Shown one piece after another: positions 51,549 to 63,922 of a stretch of 64,000 nt of DNA. This stretch comes from Yersinia nurmii (GTDB lineage Bacteria; Pseudomonadota; Gammaproteobacteria; Enterobacterales; Enterobacteriaceae). Position 1 is the first letter of the stretch. Every line of letters begins with the position of its first letter. The stretch spans positions 248,001 to 312,000 of the forward strand of contig NZ_CPYD01000001.1 in assembly GCF_001112925.1 (NCBI RefSeq), in the 5' to 3' direction. The position numbers and the translations under genes were made by a program. Under the pieces are notes generated by a model. The model was not told where the DNA came from. It saw only the letters and a program-made list of their open reading frames with translations, and made no database searches.

Positions 51549-52892
51549 CTAGCGGTAGCGTTTTATCGGGCTATTTTGATCCTGCTCAGCCAACCATGCC
51601 AGCTTTTCACCTATTTTGCCTTCAAGACCGCGTGAAGTCGGTGAATAGTAGCGGGTTGCCGCCATTTCCTGCGGGAAATAGTTCTCACCGGCTGCGTAGG
51701 CATTTTGTTCGTCATGAGCATAGCGATACTCCGCGCCCAGCCCCATTTCCTTCATCAATTTGGTTGGTGCGTTCCGCAGATGTTCGGGCACATCAAAATC
51801 AGGCATTTCACGCGCATCACGCATCGCCGCTTTGAAAGCGGTATAAACCGCATTACTTTTCGGCGCACAAGCAAGATAAACAATGGCTTGGGCGATGGCT
51901 CTTTCACCTTCTGCCGGGCCGACGCGGGTGAAGCAATCCCAGGCAGAAATAGCGACTTGCATCGCGCGAGGATCGGCATTGCCGACGTCTTCCGAAGCAA
52001 TGGCTAGCAACCGCCGTGCTACATATAGCGGATCACCACCGGCGGTAATAATACGGGCGTACCAATACAGCGCCGCATCCGGCGCCGAGCCTCGTACCGA
52101 CTTATGCAACGCCGATATAAGATCATAATAGCGGTCGCCTTTGTTATCAAAGCGAGCGCTACGCTCACCCGAAACTTCCTTCAATAATTCAGGAGTCAGT
52201 ACTCGCATACCTCTGGCATCAATTTCAGCCATATCCGCCATCATTTCCAGGCTATTTAGCGCGCGGCGAGCGTCTCCTCCCACCAACTCCGACATCATGC
52301 GGCGGGTTTCATCCAGCAGCTTGATATTCTGACCGCCCAAACCACGGGTACTATCAGACATCGCCTGATCGATCACCTTCTCGATATCTGCCGCAGTCAG
52401 CGCTTTCAGCAAATAGACGCGAGCACGAGAAAGCAAAGCCGAATTCAGTTCGAAAGAGGGGTTTTCGGTGGTGGCGCCGATAAAAGTGATAGTACCGTCT
52501 TCAATATGAGGCAAAAACGCATCCTGCTGGCTTTTGTTGAAGCGATGTACTTCATCAACGAACAGAATAGTCCGCCGCCCGGCGTCACGGTTTTGCCGCG
52601 CCCGCTCGATCGCTTCGCGGATCTCTTTGACCCCTGAAGTCACGGCAGAAATACGCTCCACATCAGCCTGCCCATAGCGACCAATAATTTCGGCTAACGT
52701 GGTTTTACCTGTTCCCGGCGGCCCCCACAGGATCATCGAATGCAGTTGCCCTGCTTCAATTGCCCGTGGCAAGGGTTTACCCGGAGCTAATAAATGCTGT
52801 TGTCCGATATATTCAGCCAACGTTAAAGGCCGCATGCGCGCGGCCAATGGCTGAAACTCGTTTTGAGAAAAATCGAGGGATAGATTACTCAC
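51549..52892 (-). CDS. rarA: Replication-associated recombination protein A (RarA/MgsA), AAA+ ATPase
   Basis: A 447-residue clamp-loader-like AAA+ ATPase that acts at stalled replication forks. It has Walker [13 protein letters not shown], Walker [21 protein letters not shown] and sensor 1 [12 protein letters not shown]. The C-terminal tetramerisation region begins around [16 protein letters not shown]. It begins seven bases after lolA, an operon pair conserved in enterobacteria (ftsK-lolA-rarA). Confidence 0.97.
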   Translation of the reverse strand: MSNLSLDFSQNEFQPLAARMRPLTLAEYIGQQHLLAPGKPLPRAIEAGQLHSMILWGPPGTGKTTLAEIIGRYGQADVERISAVTSGVKEIREAIERARQNRDAGRRTILFVDEVHRFNKSQQDAFLPHIEDGTITFIGATTENPSFELNSALLSRARVYLLKALTAADIEKVIDQAMSDSTRGLGGQNIKLLDETRRMMSELVGGDARRALNSLEMMADMAEIDARGMRVLTPELLKEVSGERSARFDNKGDRYYDLISALHKSVRGSAPDAALYWYARIITAGGDPLYVARRLLAIASEDVGNADPRAMQVAISAWDCFTRVGPAEGERAIAQAIVYLACAPKSNAVYTAFKAAMRDAREMPDFDVPEHLRNAPTKLMKEMGLGAEYRYAHDEQNAYAAGENYFPQEMAATRYYSPTSRGLEGKIGEKLAWLAEQDQNSPIKRYR

Positions 52893-52899
52893 TCACACC

Positions 52900-53511
52900 T
52901 CACTGGCGCTGGTCGTCCAGCGTAACCCCCTTCGGCGGGGTAAACTTGAATTTACTGGCATCGACCGTGCTGTTCTGTTGGCCTTTCAGCACATAGGCGC
53001 TGCGCTGACCGTCTTGTTCCACGGCGGTAAAGCCTTTGATCGTGCCGCTTGGCGTCACGCTGATAGCGAACTGTTTCAGATTACCGCTCGGCGTTTTTGG
53101 CGTCAGCTCAAAATCGTCGCCTTTCTGTTTCACATTGTACTGTTTCCAGTCATCTGGATTATTGCGGGTAATCAGCATAAACGGCGTGTTGCCGGTCGAG
53201 TTTTTCAACCAGGTTGCCGTGGCCTGTTCAACAAAAGGATTGTAGAACCACAGCGTTTCGCCATCAGAGATCAACACGCTTTCGTCTGGCGAAGTCATAT
53301 GCCAGTTGAACAAATTCGGGCGTTTTACCCACAGATCGCCTTCGCCTTCCTGTACCGCCGCGCCGTCAGCGCTGGTCACGTTCTGCGAGAACTTAGCGTG
53401 GAAACTGTTGACTTTGCTCAAACGGCCTTGAAGATCCTGGCTTGCATCGGCCAAAGCGGAGGCGGAAATAACACTGGAGAGCAAACAGCAGGCAACGAGC
53501 AGCTTTTTCAT
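52900..53511 (-). CDS. lolA: Outer-membrane lipoprotein carrier LolA
   Basis: A 203-residue periplasmic chaperone that shuttles lipoproteins from LolCDE to LolB. The signal peptide is [21 protein letters not shown] and the mature protein starts [20 protein letters not shown]. The half-barrel strands have conserved [17 protein letters not shown] and [14 protein letters not shown], the first listed with the arginine that closes the cavity. Full length. Confidence 0.97.
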   Translation of the reverse strand: MKKLLVACCLLSSVISASALADASQDLQGRLSKVNSFHAKFSQNVTSADGAAVQEGEGDLWVKRPNLFNWHMTSPDESVLISDGETLWFYNPFVEQATATWLKNSTGNTPFMLITRNNPDDWKQYNVKQKGDDFELTPKTPSGNLKQFAISVTPSGTIKGFTAVEQDGQRSAYVLKGQQNSTVDASKFKFTPPKGVTLDDQRQ

Positions 53512-53835
53512 GATTCCAAATACCTTGTAAATGCTATTACCCCGGCAAATATTGCCACAGGGACCTATTCAATAATTAACTCTCTGCACTCTAGCCGAAG
53601 CCTATTATTCAGCGATAGCACAATAATCTGATAAACAGCATGGTTTACGCTTCTTTGCACAGTATCCACTAAAAAAATGATTGGGCGTCAATGTGACAAA
53701 TCTTTCTGGTCGTAGCCTGAAGCCTTAGCACGACCGCTGAAAAGCTTTATCTATCAATTTAAACGCGCTTTCTCTTTTAGCTCAAGGGCCGCAATGCGGC
53801 CCTTTTATACGTCATGATCCGATCATTGATAACGA
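53512..53835. other. ftsK-lolA intergenic region
   Basis: 324 bases with a palindromic hairpin AAGGGCCGC-AAT-GCGGCCCTT at 53784-53806 that probably ends ftsK, although its T-run (TTTTA) is on the plus side. The rest should hold the lolA promoter. No gene was seen. Confidence 0.5.
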
Positions 53836-56800
53836 TTATTCATGAGGCGGTGGAGCTAACACCTCACGGTTACCGTTATGGCCTTGCGGACTAACAATTT
53901 GCTGGGCTTCCATCTGTTCGATAATACGAGCAGCTCGGTTATAACCAATGCGGAACTGGCGTTGAACCCCGGAAATAGAGGCTCGGCGTTTTTCCAACAC
54001 AAAGCTGACGGCCTGATCGAATAGCGGATCCAGTTCTTCATCGCTATCCAGTCCTAAACTACCGCCTTCGCTGTCATCGCTGCCGTTAAGGATGCTTTCG
54101 ATGTACTGCGGACGCCCCCGAGCCTTCCAGTCGTTAACCACCGCATGCACTTCCTGATCGCGTACAAAGGCACCGTGTACTCGCACCGGTATCGATGAGT
54201 TTGGCGCCATATACAGCATATCTCCCATGCCCAACAGCGATTCTGCACCGCCCTGATCGAGAATGGTACGGGAATCGATCTTGCTGGATACGGTAAAGGC
54301 AATCCGAGTTGGGATGTTAGCTTTAATCAATCCGGTGATCACATCCACCGACGGACGCTGAGTCGCCAGCACCAGATGAATACCTGCGGCACGCGCTTTC
54401 TGCGCCAAACGGGCAATCAGCTCTTCCACTTTCTTACCGACGGTCATCATCAAATCGGCAAATTCATCGACCATCACCACAATGTATGGCAGTTTCACCA
54501 GCATTGGCGGTTCGATATCCATGCCGTCGCCCGGTTTCCAGAACGGATCGGGAATCGGACGCCCCATGGCTTCAGCCTGCGCCACTCGTTCGTTATAACC
54601 TGCTAAATTACGCACGCCGAGCGCGGACATCAGCTTATAACGCCGTTCCATTTCACCCACACACCAGCGCAGCGCATTAGCGGCATCCTTCATATCGGTA
54701 ACCACTTCGGTCAACAAATGAGGAATACCTTCATACACTGACAGTTCCAGCATTTTCGGATCGATCATGATGAAACGGACTTCATCCGGAGTGGCTTTAT
54801 ACAAAATACTCAGGATCATGGCGTTAACACCGACCGATTTACCAGACCCCGTCGTACCCGCAACCAGTAAGTGTGGCATTTTACCCAGATCCGCCACCAC
54901 CGGCTGCCCGGCAATGTCTTTACCCAGCACAATCGCCAGCGGCGAAGTGTTATCACGGAATTTAGCGCAGTCCAGCACTTCCCGTAGATAGACGGTCTGA
55001 CGACGTTTATTCGGTAACTCCAGCCCGACATAAGGCTTACCAGGAATCACCTCCACCACGCGCACGGCAATGGCAGAGAGGGAACGCGCCAAATCGCGCG
55101 ACAGGTTAGAAATACGTGAAGCTTTCACTCCCGGAGCCAAATCCAGCTCGAAGCGCGTAATCACTGGCCCCGGCGATATTCCCACCACTTCGGCTTTGAC
55201 CCGATAATCCCCAAGACGTGCTTCAACCAAACGCGCAGTTTGCTCTAAGGCAAACATATCCACCGGTTCTTCCTCTTCTGGTGGAGAAGCCAACAGATCC
55301 AGCGTCGGCAGTGGTGTCGTTGGTTTTTGCAGCGGCTGATCGTTACGCATCAAGAACGGATGAATCAGGCTGTCCATCGCAGGAGCAGGCTGCTGAACCG
55401 GCTGAGGTGCGGCCGGTGCCTGCGGAGCTGTCGCCGGATAAGTCGGCGCATTCTGAGCTGCCGAATAGGCCGGCTGCGCTGGCAAAGTTGGCTGAGGAGC
55501 CACCGGCTGCTGATAAACTGGTGCGGCCGGCTGCTGCACGGGAGGTTCAGCCTGATACTGCGGTTCCGGCTGCGTTGAATCTTCGGTATAAGGTGACAAC
55601 GTAAACAGCGGTTCACGCGGCGTATCGTCGACCAAATCCGCAACCGGCGAGAAGGTGAATGCATTATGTGTATCAACCGGGCTACTCGGGGTCACGACGG
55701 GTTCAGATTCAGAAGATATCCCGTAACGACTTTGCTGCTGAGCAGCAAAGGCCTGACGCAGCTCCGCTTCCTGCAACGCTTGTTCATCTTCCGGTTCAAT
55801 CTGTGGCTCCTGCTCTGCGGCATAATTTTCACCGTAGCGCTGGTTTTCCCGATCGGCGAAAGCTTTACGAAGCATGGCCTGTTGCAACGCATCTTCGTCG
55901 TGCTGCGCTTCCACACTTTGCGGCGCGGTAGGCTGAGGTTCATCTCCCTGACGAGCGCGTTGCTCCTGCTCTGCCACTCGCTGTGACGGCAACTTAATAC
56001 CATAAGAAGCCATTTCACGACGGGTAGGAATACGCACAGGATTAGGACGAGGCAACTCAGGGCCAATCCCCTGTTTAATCTGGGAGTTACTGTCACTTAT
56101 AGCAGTAAACGCTGGCATAAAGGTTGCCGCTGCGGCGGCGGATAGCCCGTGCCCCGCGACAGGATTAGAGCCGGTAACCGCCGAAGCAGAGCTTTCTGCG
56201 CCCAGTTCGTCACCGAAACCAGGATTCATATGAGGCGTTGACTCCACACGATCGCTGTGGCGCTGAGCGGCGGTAAAATCAAACGGTGACGGTGCGGGCT
56301 GCGGTTCGGCATCCCATGCGCCCATTTGTGGCTCACGTTTCTCAAGCTCAGCGGTTGGGCGGATCGGTGCCGGTGTTTCTTCAGGTATTTCGAAGGAATA
56401 CAGCGGCGGTGCCGCCAGATTATCGGTCATTGGCGATGCGCTGTGGCTAACATTTTGCGCAGGCGCAGTGTCAAGCGATGCCGTGTCTGCCGAAGCCCAT
56501 GGCTGATGCTGAGTCTGCGCCTCATCAACGTCTGTCGCCCTCATCGTGCTTAAAAGCGGATCATAAGGCTCTGCTGTCGTCTGTGGTGCAGCATCTGGGA
56601 TAACCGGAGCAACAGCGGCATTTTCACCAGAATCTTCCGTTGGGATTTTAGTCAGCGATGGTGCCGAGAACAGAACATCGTCAACGTCATCACTCGCGTT
56701 GGCTGTTGCCGTAGCAACAACCGATACGGTAGCAGAGGAACTCTCCACGCCAGTGCGAGCGTCAGGTTCATCAGCGATTTCAGTATCCAGATAATCGTCA

Positions 56801-57444
56801 TCTTCGTCTCTTTGACGTTCAGATCTACGGGAACGGTTGGTCAGGAAGGCCAAAGCCCCCAACACTACCCCACCGATTTTTTCGGCAATAACCAGCCATG
56901 ACCAGCCTGTAAACAGGGTTAAACCCACCGCCCAGATACACAGCAGCGTCAACGTCGCGCCCACGCCGTTAAACCACGGCAGCATCGCGTTACTGAACAG
57001 GCTGCCAATCACACCACCGGAAGCAAAGTAGTACAAATCATCGACATTCAGCGCAGCCAGCCCGCAGGATGTCAAAATCAGCGCCAACGTGCCGATCAGT
57101 TTGAGAGAGAGGCTGAAATAGTCGAGATGATCGCTGTCATCCCGCTGACGGAATGCAGCCCAGCACAAAATCACCATGATCGGCGGAATGGCGTAAGCCA
57201 GCACACCGAAGGTGAAGAACAGTGTATCGGCCATCCAGGCGCCAATGCTGCCACCCAGATTATGAATAGGTTCATGCCACGCGGTCTGTGACCAGCTTGG
57301 ATCGGAAGGGTTGAAACTGATCAGCGCGGCCATGAGGTACGCTGCCAAAATAGTTACCACAATCAATACGGCTTCAAGTAAACGACGCCCGTTGCTGAGT
57401 TTCTTCAGGGTAACTTCTTTATCTTCTGTATATTCCTGGCTCAA
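53836..57444 (-). CDS. ftsK: DNA translocase FtsK (TTG start)
   Basis: A 1202-residue septal DNA pump that activates XerCD at dif and helps division. Four membrane helices lie in the first 190 residues. A long low-complexity linker rich in Pro, Gln and Ala runs to about 700. The RecA-like motor has Walker [14 protein letters not shown] near 860 and Walker [14 protein letters not shown] near 990. The C-terminal winged-helix gamma domain that reads KOPS is [20 protein letters not shown] use the TTG at 57444: GGAGAG lies six bases upstream and the protein then starts [15 protein letters not shown] in register with E. coli. The frame extends to 57498, but that part has no family match. Confidence 0.95.
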   Translation of the reverse strand: MSQEYTEDKEVTLKKLSNGRRLLEAVLIVVTILAAYLMAALISFNPSDPSWSQTAWHEPIHNLGGSIGAWMADTLFFTFGVLAYAIPPIMVILCWAAFRQRDDSDHLDYFSLSLKLIGTLALILTSCGLAALNVDDLYYFASGGVIGSLFSNAMLPWFNGVGATLTLLCIWAVGLTLFTGWSWLVIAEKIGGVVLGALAFLTNRSRRSERQRDEDDDYLDTEIADEPDARTGVESSSATVSVVATATANASDDVDDVLFSAPSLTKIPTEDSGENAAVAPVIPDAAPQTTAEPYDPLLSTMRATDVDEAQTQHQPWASADTASLDTAPAQNVSHSASPMTDNLAAPPLYSFEIPEETPAPIRPTAELEKREPQMGAWDAEPQPAPSPFDFTAAQRHSDRVESTPHMNPGFGDELGAESSASAVTGSNPVAGHGLSAAAAATFMPAFTAISDSNSQIKQGIGPELPRPNPVRIPTRREMASYGIKLPSQRVAEQEQRARQGDEPQPTAPQSVEAQHDEDALQQAMLRKAFADRENQRYGENYAAEQEPQIEPEDEQALQEAELRQAFAAQQQSRYGISSESEPVVTPSSPVDTHNAFTFSPVADLVDDTPREPLFTLSPYTEDSTQPEPQYQAEPPVQQPAAPVYQQPVAPQPTLPAQPAYSAAQNAPTYPATAPQAPAAPQPVQQPAPAMDSLIHPFLMRNDQPLQKPTTPLPTLDLLASPPEEEEPVDMFALEQTARLVEARLGDYRVKAEVVGISPGPVITRFELDLAPGVKASRISNLSRDLARSLSAIAVRVVEVIPGKPYVGLELPNKRRQTVYLREVLDCAKFRDNTSPLAIVLGKDIAGQPVVADLGKMPHLLVAGTTGSGKSVGVNAMILSILYKATPDEVRFIMIDPKMLELSVYEGIPHLLTEVVTDMKDAANALRWCVGEMERRYKLMSALGVRNLAGYNERVAQAEAMGRPIPDPFWKPGDGMDIEPPMLVKLPYIVVMVDEFADLMMTVGKKVEELIARLAQKARAAGIHLVLATQRPSVDVITGLIKANIPTRIAFTVSSKIDSRTILDQGGAESLLGMGDMLYMAPNSSIPVRVHGAFVRDQEVHAVVNDWKARGRPQYIESILNGSDDSEGGSLGLDSDEELDPLFDQAVSFVLEKRRASISGVQRQFRIGYNRAARIIEQMEAQQIVSPQGHNGNREVLAPPPHE

Positions 57445-57565
57445 GAAAGGCTCTCCAGGTCCTGTGAATTGGTAATAGAAACAACGCCGAGAAACCATCC
57501 CGGCGCTGAAACTGTATGAATAAACAGGAGTGTAACCAAATTACTCAGGTTTTGCACCTGCCCGT

Positions 57566-58060
57566 TTAACGCGTCTTAATCACAAGACGATTGCTCTGTT
57601 TGACTTCTTCCATAACCACGTAAGTACGGGTGTCGTTCACTCCCGGCAGACGCAGCAAGGTTTCACCAAGCAATTTACGGTAGGCAGACATGTCCGGCAC
57701 GCGGGTTTTCAGCAAATAGTCAAAATCGCCGGAAACCAAGTGACACTCTTGAATTTCATCAAGTTTTTGCACAGCGGTGTTAAATTGCTCAAACACGTCT
57801 GGCGCACCACGATTCAGAGTAATCTCAACAACAACCAACAGCGCAGCGTCTAGATATTGCGGATTCAACAGCGCAGTGTAGCCCTGAATGAAATCCTGGC
57901 GCTCTAAGCGGCGAACTCGTTCCAGACACGGCGTAGGTGATAAACCTACACGTTTTGAAAGCTCTACGTTAGAGATCCGACCATCCTTCTGAAGCTCATT
58001 CAGGATGTTCCGGTCAATACGGTCAAGCTCCTTCCCCGGGCGTTTCTTATTGTCTATCAT
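57566..58060 (-). CDS. lrp: Leucine-responsive regulatory protein Lrp
   Basis: A 164-residue global regulator of amino acid metabolism and surface structures. It has an N-terminal helix-turn-helix (LQKDGRISNVELSKRVGLSP, then CLERVRRLE) and a C-terminal RAM/AsnC ligand domain. It is nearly identical to E. coli Lrp, of the same length. The ATG at 58060 gives MIDNKKRPGKELDRIDR. A longer frame to 58138 has no family match. A decayed alanine dehydrogenase gene faces it. Confidence 0.97.
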   Translation of the reverse strand: MIDNKKRPGKELDRIDRNILNELQKDGRISNVELSKRVGLSPTPCLERVRRLERQDFIQGYTALLNPQYLDAALLVVVEITLNRGAPDVFEQFNTAVQKLDEIQECHLVSGDFDYLLKTRVPDMSAYRKLLGETLLRLPGVNDTRTYVVMEEVKQSNRLVIKTR

Positions 58061-58221
58061 CTTATTGTCTCTCTTAATTTCCTTGAATCCGCCACATGCC
58101 CTAACCGGAAGTCGGTGTTCTGAGCCTGCCACAGACAAAGACCCACAGCCTGTTTTTATGCAAATATATCAACACGTTCCTATCTCACACCCTGTCTGTC
58201 CAACCGCATGCGAGGTACTCG

Positions 58222-58530
58222 ATGATTATTAGCGTCCCGAAAGAGATGAAAACATCGCGGTGCCGAATGGGATGTTTTCCAACGATACCGAGAAATCACT
58301 GCACGTAGCCACCCAGCATTAATCGAAAACGTTCCAGGGTTTTCGATTGATATCAGTGATACCAATTCTGAAATTATGGCGCGCAGATAATTTCTTCTTC
58401 CTATGATGTTTTCGCAAATGCACAGCCGATTGTCAAAGTAAAAGAAGTTAAATCAGTAGAACGTGCCAGATAAAAAATCTCACTCGCTCATTTCCCCCTC
58501 GTTTTTACGCTTTTTTTTACCCCGTATTCA
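58222..58530 (+). pseudogene. ald: Decayed alanine dehydrogenase gene, divergent from lrp
   Basis: An ATG with GAGG seven bases upstream starts MIISVPKEMK, the Ald N-terminus (MIIGVPKEIK in relatives). After that the match moves between frames: MGCFPTIPR, then REITARSHPALIENVPGFS, then DVFANAQPIVKVKEVKSVER, ending at an in-frame TAA near 58470 and a faint continuation KISLAHFPLVFT. These pieces align in order to the first about 100 residues of Ald, including the substrate-site VKVKEP-like segment. The rest is missing. Ald makes pyruvate and ammonia from alanine, and in other gamma-proteobacteria the gene lies divergent from lrp, which supports the identification. Confidence 0.75.
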
Positions 58531-59785
<1,255 letters not shown>

Positions 59786-59826
59786 TCGACCGGCCTGAAG
59801 AACGACCTAGGCTAGCGCGAAGAAAC

Positions 59827-59859
59827 AGGCGGCTCAATCGAAAGGTGAGTCGCCTTTTT
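59827..59859 (+). terminator. Terminator after trxB
   Basis: AGGCGGCTCA pairs with TGAGTCGCCT (one G-T pair) and is followed by TTTTT, 42 bases past the stop. Confidence 0.8.
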
Positions 59860-60311
59860 ATTCGTGGCTTCATCTTATTTACATCTCCGCCGAGCTGTAC
59901 GTGCGATCAAAACGGCCCACACCATGGATTACCTGCAATCCATTTAATTAAAAAGTAAAGATACAGTTGGCAACAATATAAAATAACAGTGCCAAAAACT
60001 TATTTAACTCGCTATTCCCCATGTCAATCGCTTGTTATTTAATTGTGATTGGTTGGTTTCAATAATCATCAATGAAATAAAAAACAAAAAACGAATCACT
60101 TCTACTTTTTTATTTACAATCAATGAGGTAAATCAAGATAGCCTCTTCTTGTTTTTTCCTTAAACTTGTTTAAAACCACTATTTCCCCCTTATTTGTTTT
60201 CACAAGGCGCAGGGACAAGGTAACATTACCTTTCGTCGGTTTGCCCTCTTCGGGGAGCAGACACCTATTGATAAATTTATCATCCCATTTCCTGCGCAGA
60301 ATAATTGCCTG
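59860..60311 (+). promoter_or_regulatory. cydDC upstream region
   Basis: About 450 AT-rich bases with no gene. A perfect 12-base palindrome GATAAATTTATC lies at about 60268-60279, 33 bases before cydD. It resembles but does not match an FNR site, its half-sites being two bases too far apart. The cydD promoter should be here. Confidence 0.4.
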
Positions 60312-62078
60312 ATGAATAAAACAAGACAATATGAGTTGATTCGTTGGCTGAAAAAACAAAGCGCCCCCGCGCAACGTTGGCTCCGCCTTTCTATGCTACT
60401 TGGTTTGCTCAGCGGGTTATTGATCATCGCTCAAGCCTGGTTATTAGCCGGATTATTGCAGGCGCTGATTATGGATCAGGTGCCGCGAGAAGCACTGACC
60501 AGCGACTTCTTACTGCTGGCTGGAACTTTCGCCGCGCGCGCCGTGGTCAGTTGGCTACGGGAGCGGGTAGGTTTTATCTGCGGTATGAAAGTACGATTGC
60601 AGATTCGTAAAATAGTGTTGGATCGCCTTGAACAGCTCGGGCCATCCTGGGTAAAAGGCAAGCCAGCCGGCAGTTGGGCGACCATTATCCTCGAACAAAT
60701 TGAGGAAATGCAGGATTACTATTCGCGCTATTTACCACAAATGTATCTGGCTGGTCTGATTCCGTTGTTGATTTTGATTGCGGTATTCCCAATTAACTGG
60801 GCCGCTGGACTCATTTTGTTCGTCACTGCTCCTCTGATCCCGATTTTCATGGCGCTAGTCGGCATGGGTGCCGCTGATGCTAACCGCCGCAACTTTGTTG
60901 CACTGGCGCGATTGAGCGGCAATTTCCTCGATCGTTTGCGCGGTTTGGACACCTTGCGCTTATTTAATCGGGCGAAGGCCGAAACCGACCAAATCCGCGA
61001 TTCTTCCGAAGATTTCCGCAGCCGCACCATGGAAGTGCTGCGAATGGCCTTCCTTTCCTCTGCGGTTCTCGAATTTTTCGCCGCTATTTCTATCGCCGTT
61101 GTCGCAGTTTATTTCGGTTTTTCCTATCTTGGCGAATTGAATTTTGGCAGCTACGGATTGGGCGTCACCCTATTTGCCGGTTTTCTGGTGCTGATTCTGG
61201 CTCCTGAGTTTTACCAACCGCTGCGCGATCTCGGCACCTTCTATCATGCCAAAGCGCAGGCCGTTGGCGCGGCGGAGTCATTAGTGACGTTCCTCACCAG
61301 CGAAGGCGAAGCTATCGGTCAGGGGGATAAAAATCTACCCGACGAAGGTTCAATCACGCTGGAAGCCGCCGAACTGGAAATACTGGCGCCCAACGGCACT
61401 CGCTTGGCTGGTCCGTTGAATTTCATCCTACAACCCGGCCAGCGCATTGCCATTGTTGGGCAGAGTGGTGCAGGAAAAAGCTCATTACTCAATCTGTTAC
61501 TGGGCTTTTTGCCTTATCGCGGTTCTCTGCGGGTTAACGGCATCGAACTGCGCGAACTTGCCCCTCAGGCATGGCGCAGCCAGCTAAGCTGGGTAGGCCA
61601 AAACCCTTATTTGCCGGAGCAGACTCTGGCCAGCAATATTCTGCTCAATCAACCTGATGCCAGCGAACAGCAGCTGCAACACGCGGTTGAACGTGCCTAT
61701 GTCAACGAGTTCCTAAGTGATTTGCCCAACGGGCTAGCCACGGAAATCGGCGATCATTCGGCTCGTCTATCCGTTGGTCAGGCACAACGCGTCGCAGTGG
61801 CGCGCGCCTTGTTAAATCCGTGCAGGCTACTGCTGTTGGATGAGCCAACCGCCAGTCTGGATGCCCACAGCGAACAATTAGTGATGAAAGCGTTAAACGA
61901 AGCTTCACGGATGCAGACTACGCTGCTGGTGACGCACCAGTTAGAAGATACGCTGGATTATGATCAAATCTGGGTTATGGATCGCGGACTGCTGGTTCAG
62001 CAAGGGGATTACACCACATTGAGTCAGTCTGAGGGGCCTTTCGCCAACCTACTGTCTCATCGCAGTGAGGAGCTTTAA
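60312..62078 (+). CDS. cydD: Heterodimeric ABC transporter subunit CydD
   Basis: A 588-residue half-transporter that with CydC moves cysteine/glutathione across the inner membrane and is needed for cytochrome bd and periplasmic redox balance. Six membrane helices lie in the first 310 residues. The nucleotide-binding domain has Walker A GQSGAGKSSL, signature LSVGQAQRVAVARALL, Walker B LLLLDEPTASLDA and the switch histidine in VTHQLEDT. cydC starts two bases after its stop. Confidence 0.97.
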   Translation: MNKTRQYELIRWLKKQSAPAQRWLRLSMLLGLLSGLLIIAQAWLLAGLLQALIMDQVPREALTSDFLLLAGTFAARAVVSWLRERVGFICGMKVRLQIRKIVLDRLEQLGPSWVKGKPAGSWATIILEQIEEMQDYYSRYLPQMYLAGLIPLLILIAVFPINWAAGLILFVTAPLIPIFMALVGMGAADANRRNFVALARLSGNFLDRLRGLDTLRLFNRAKAETDQIRDSSEDFRSRTMEVLRMAFLSSAVLEFFAAISIAVVAVYFGFSYLGELNFGSYGLGVTLFAGFLVLILAPEFYQPLRDLGTFYHAKAQAVGAAESLVTFLTSEGEAIGQGDKNLPDEGSITLEAAELEILAPNGTRLAGPLNFILQPGQRIAIVGQSGAGKSSLLNLLLGFLPYRGSLRVNGIELRELAPQAWRSQLSWVGQNPYLPEQTLASNILLNQPDASEQQLQHAVERAYVNEFLSDLPNGLATEIGDHSARLSVGQAQRVAVARALLNPCRLLLLDEPTASLDAHSEQLVMKALNEASRMQTTLLVTHQLEDTLDYDQIWVMDRGLLVQQGDYTTLSQSEGPFANLLSHRSEEL

Positions 62079-62080
62079 TC

Positions 62081-63805
62081 ATGCGCGTGCTTCTTCCATT
62101 TCTGGCGCTTTACCGCCGTCATTGGTTCTTGATTAGCCTCGGTATTTTGCTGGCCATTATTACTTTGCTGGCCAGTATTGGCCTGTTGACGCTGTCCGGC
62201 TGGTTCCTCGCGGGCACTGCACTGGCTGGCCCGGCGGGTTTGTATACCTTTAACTATTTGCTTCCCGCCGCGGGCGTTCGCGGTTCAGCCATTTTACGCA
62301 CCGCCGGACGCTACGCCGAACGCGTGGTGAGCCACGATGCAACCTTCCGGGTGCTGGCGCATTTGCGGGTATTTACCTTCCAGCGCATCTTGCCGCTCTC
62401 CCCTGCCGGGATTGCTCGTTTTCGTCAAAGTGAAGTGCTCAACCGCTTGGTGGCAGACGTCGATACGCTGGATCACCTGTATCTACGGGTCATTTCCCCG
62501 TTAATCGCCGCGTTGGCTATCATCGCTGCCGTTACCTTCGGTCTGAGTTTCCTTGATGTCGATTTGGCATTGACCCTTGGCGCTATTCTACTGGGGCTGC
62601 TGCTGATTCTGCCGCTGATTTTCTACCGCGCCGGTCAACCTATCGGGGCCGATCTCACCGTATTCCGTAGCCACTACCGCACGCAACTGACCGCCTGGCT
62701 GCAAGGTCAGGCCGAACTGTTGGTCTTCGGAGCATTAGGACGTTTTCGCCATACTTTAGAAGATATCGAACGGCGTTGGGTGACTCGTCAGCAGCAACAG
62801 GCTTCGCTAGCCGGTTTGGCGCAGGCATTAATGATTCTGGCGACCGGAATGACCGTCACGCTAATGTTGTGGCTGACAGCGGCTGGCGTCGGCGATTATA
62901 GCCAACCCGGCGCATTGATTGCCCTGTTTGTTTTTGCTTCGATGGCGTCATTTGAGGCTTTACTGCCGGTTGCGGGTGCTTTCCAGCATCTTGGGCAGGT
63001 GATAACTTCCGCCGAGCGCGTGGCGCAACTTATCGCACAAAAACCGGAAGTCACCTTCCCTGAAACCGGCCCTGAGATCGCCTCACAGGCAGCTCTGGCA
63101 GTCGCACAGGTGAGTTTTACCTATCCAGACCAACCATTACCCGTATTGCAGGATATAACGCTGTCACTGGCCGCAGGAGAGCATATTGCGCTACTGGGGC
63201 GCACAGGTTGTGGTAAATCAACGCTATTACAGTTACTCACCCGCGCCTGGGACCCGAGTCAGGGTGAAATTCGGCTCAACGGCCAGCCGCTTGCGAGCTA
63301 CGACGAAGCTTCTCTACGCCAGATGATGACGGTCGTCAGCCAACGAGTACACGTTTTCAGCAGTACGCTGCGACAAAACCTGCTGCTCGCCTGCCCAACC
63401 GCTAGCGATGAGCAACTGGTGACTGCGTTACAACAAGTCGGGCTGAGTAATCTTTTGGATAATGACGAAGGACTAAATGCCTGGATGGGAGACGGCGGCC
63501 GCCCCCTTTCCGGTGGCGAACAACGCCGTTTGGGTATCGCACGCGCGCTGCTTCATCCCGCTCCGTTGTTATTGTTGGATGAACCGACCGAAGGTCTGGA
63601 TGCAGAAACCGAGCAACAGATACTGGCGCTGCTGCGCCAACACTGTCAGCACAAGAGTCTGATTCTGGTGACGCATCGCCTGTACGGGCTGGAGCATATG
63701 GATCGCATTTGCGTGATGGACGGCGGCCAGATCGTTGAACAGGGCGATCATGAGACTTTATTGAAAAATAAAGGTCGGTATTATCAGTTCCGCCAGCGCC
63801 GCTAA
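62081..63805 (+). CDS. cydC: Heterodimeric ABC transporter subunit CydC
   Basis: A 574-residue half-transporter, partner of CydD. Membrane helices occupy the first 310 residues. It has Walker A GRTGCGKSTLL, signature LSGGEQRRLGIARALL and Walker B LLLLDEPTEGLDA, with HRL after it. The start is two bases past the cydD stop, so expression is coupled. aat follows 117 bases downstream on the same strand, as in E. coli. Confidence 0.97.
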   Translation: MRVLLPFLALYRRHWFLISLGILLAIITLLASIGLLTLSGWFLAGTALAGPAGLYTFNYLLPAAGVRGSAILRTAGRYAERVVSHDATFRVLAHLRVFTFQRILPLSPAGIARFRQSEVLNRLVADVDTLDHLYLRVISPLIAALAIIAAVTFGLSFLDVDLALTLGAILLGLLLILPLIFYRAGQPIGADLTVFRSHYRTQLTAWLQGQAELLVFGALGRFRHTLEDIERRWVTRQQQQASLAGLAQALMILATGMTVTLMLWLTAAGVGDYSQPGALIALFVFASMASFEALLPVAGAFQHLGQVITSAERVAQLIAQKPEVTFPETGPEIASQAALAVAQVSFTYPDQPLPVLQDITLSLAAGEHIALLGRTGCGKSTLLQLLTRAWDPSQGEIRLNGQPLASYDEASLRQMMTVVSQRVHVFSSTLRQNLLLACPTASDEQLVTALQQVGLSNLLDNDEGLNAWMGDGGRPLSGGEQRRLGIARALLHPAPLLLLDEPTEGLDAETEQQILALLRQHCQHKSLILVTHRLYGLEHMDRICVMDGGQIVEQGDHETLLKNKGRYYQFRQRR

Positions 63806-63922
63806 GTTTTATTGTTGGTTTAAGACGATTTCTGGCTAATGTTATCAAATGCCGCTGGAACAACGGCGGCATTATCAATACTCTACAGCCAAAAGCGCCT
63901 GTAAGCGCCGTTAAGGGGATTT

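Noticed and set aside
60264-60281. TTGATAAATTTATCAT before cydD as an FNR site
   Set aside because: The spacer between half-sites is six, not four bases; kept only as an unexplained palindrome.
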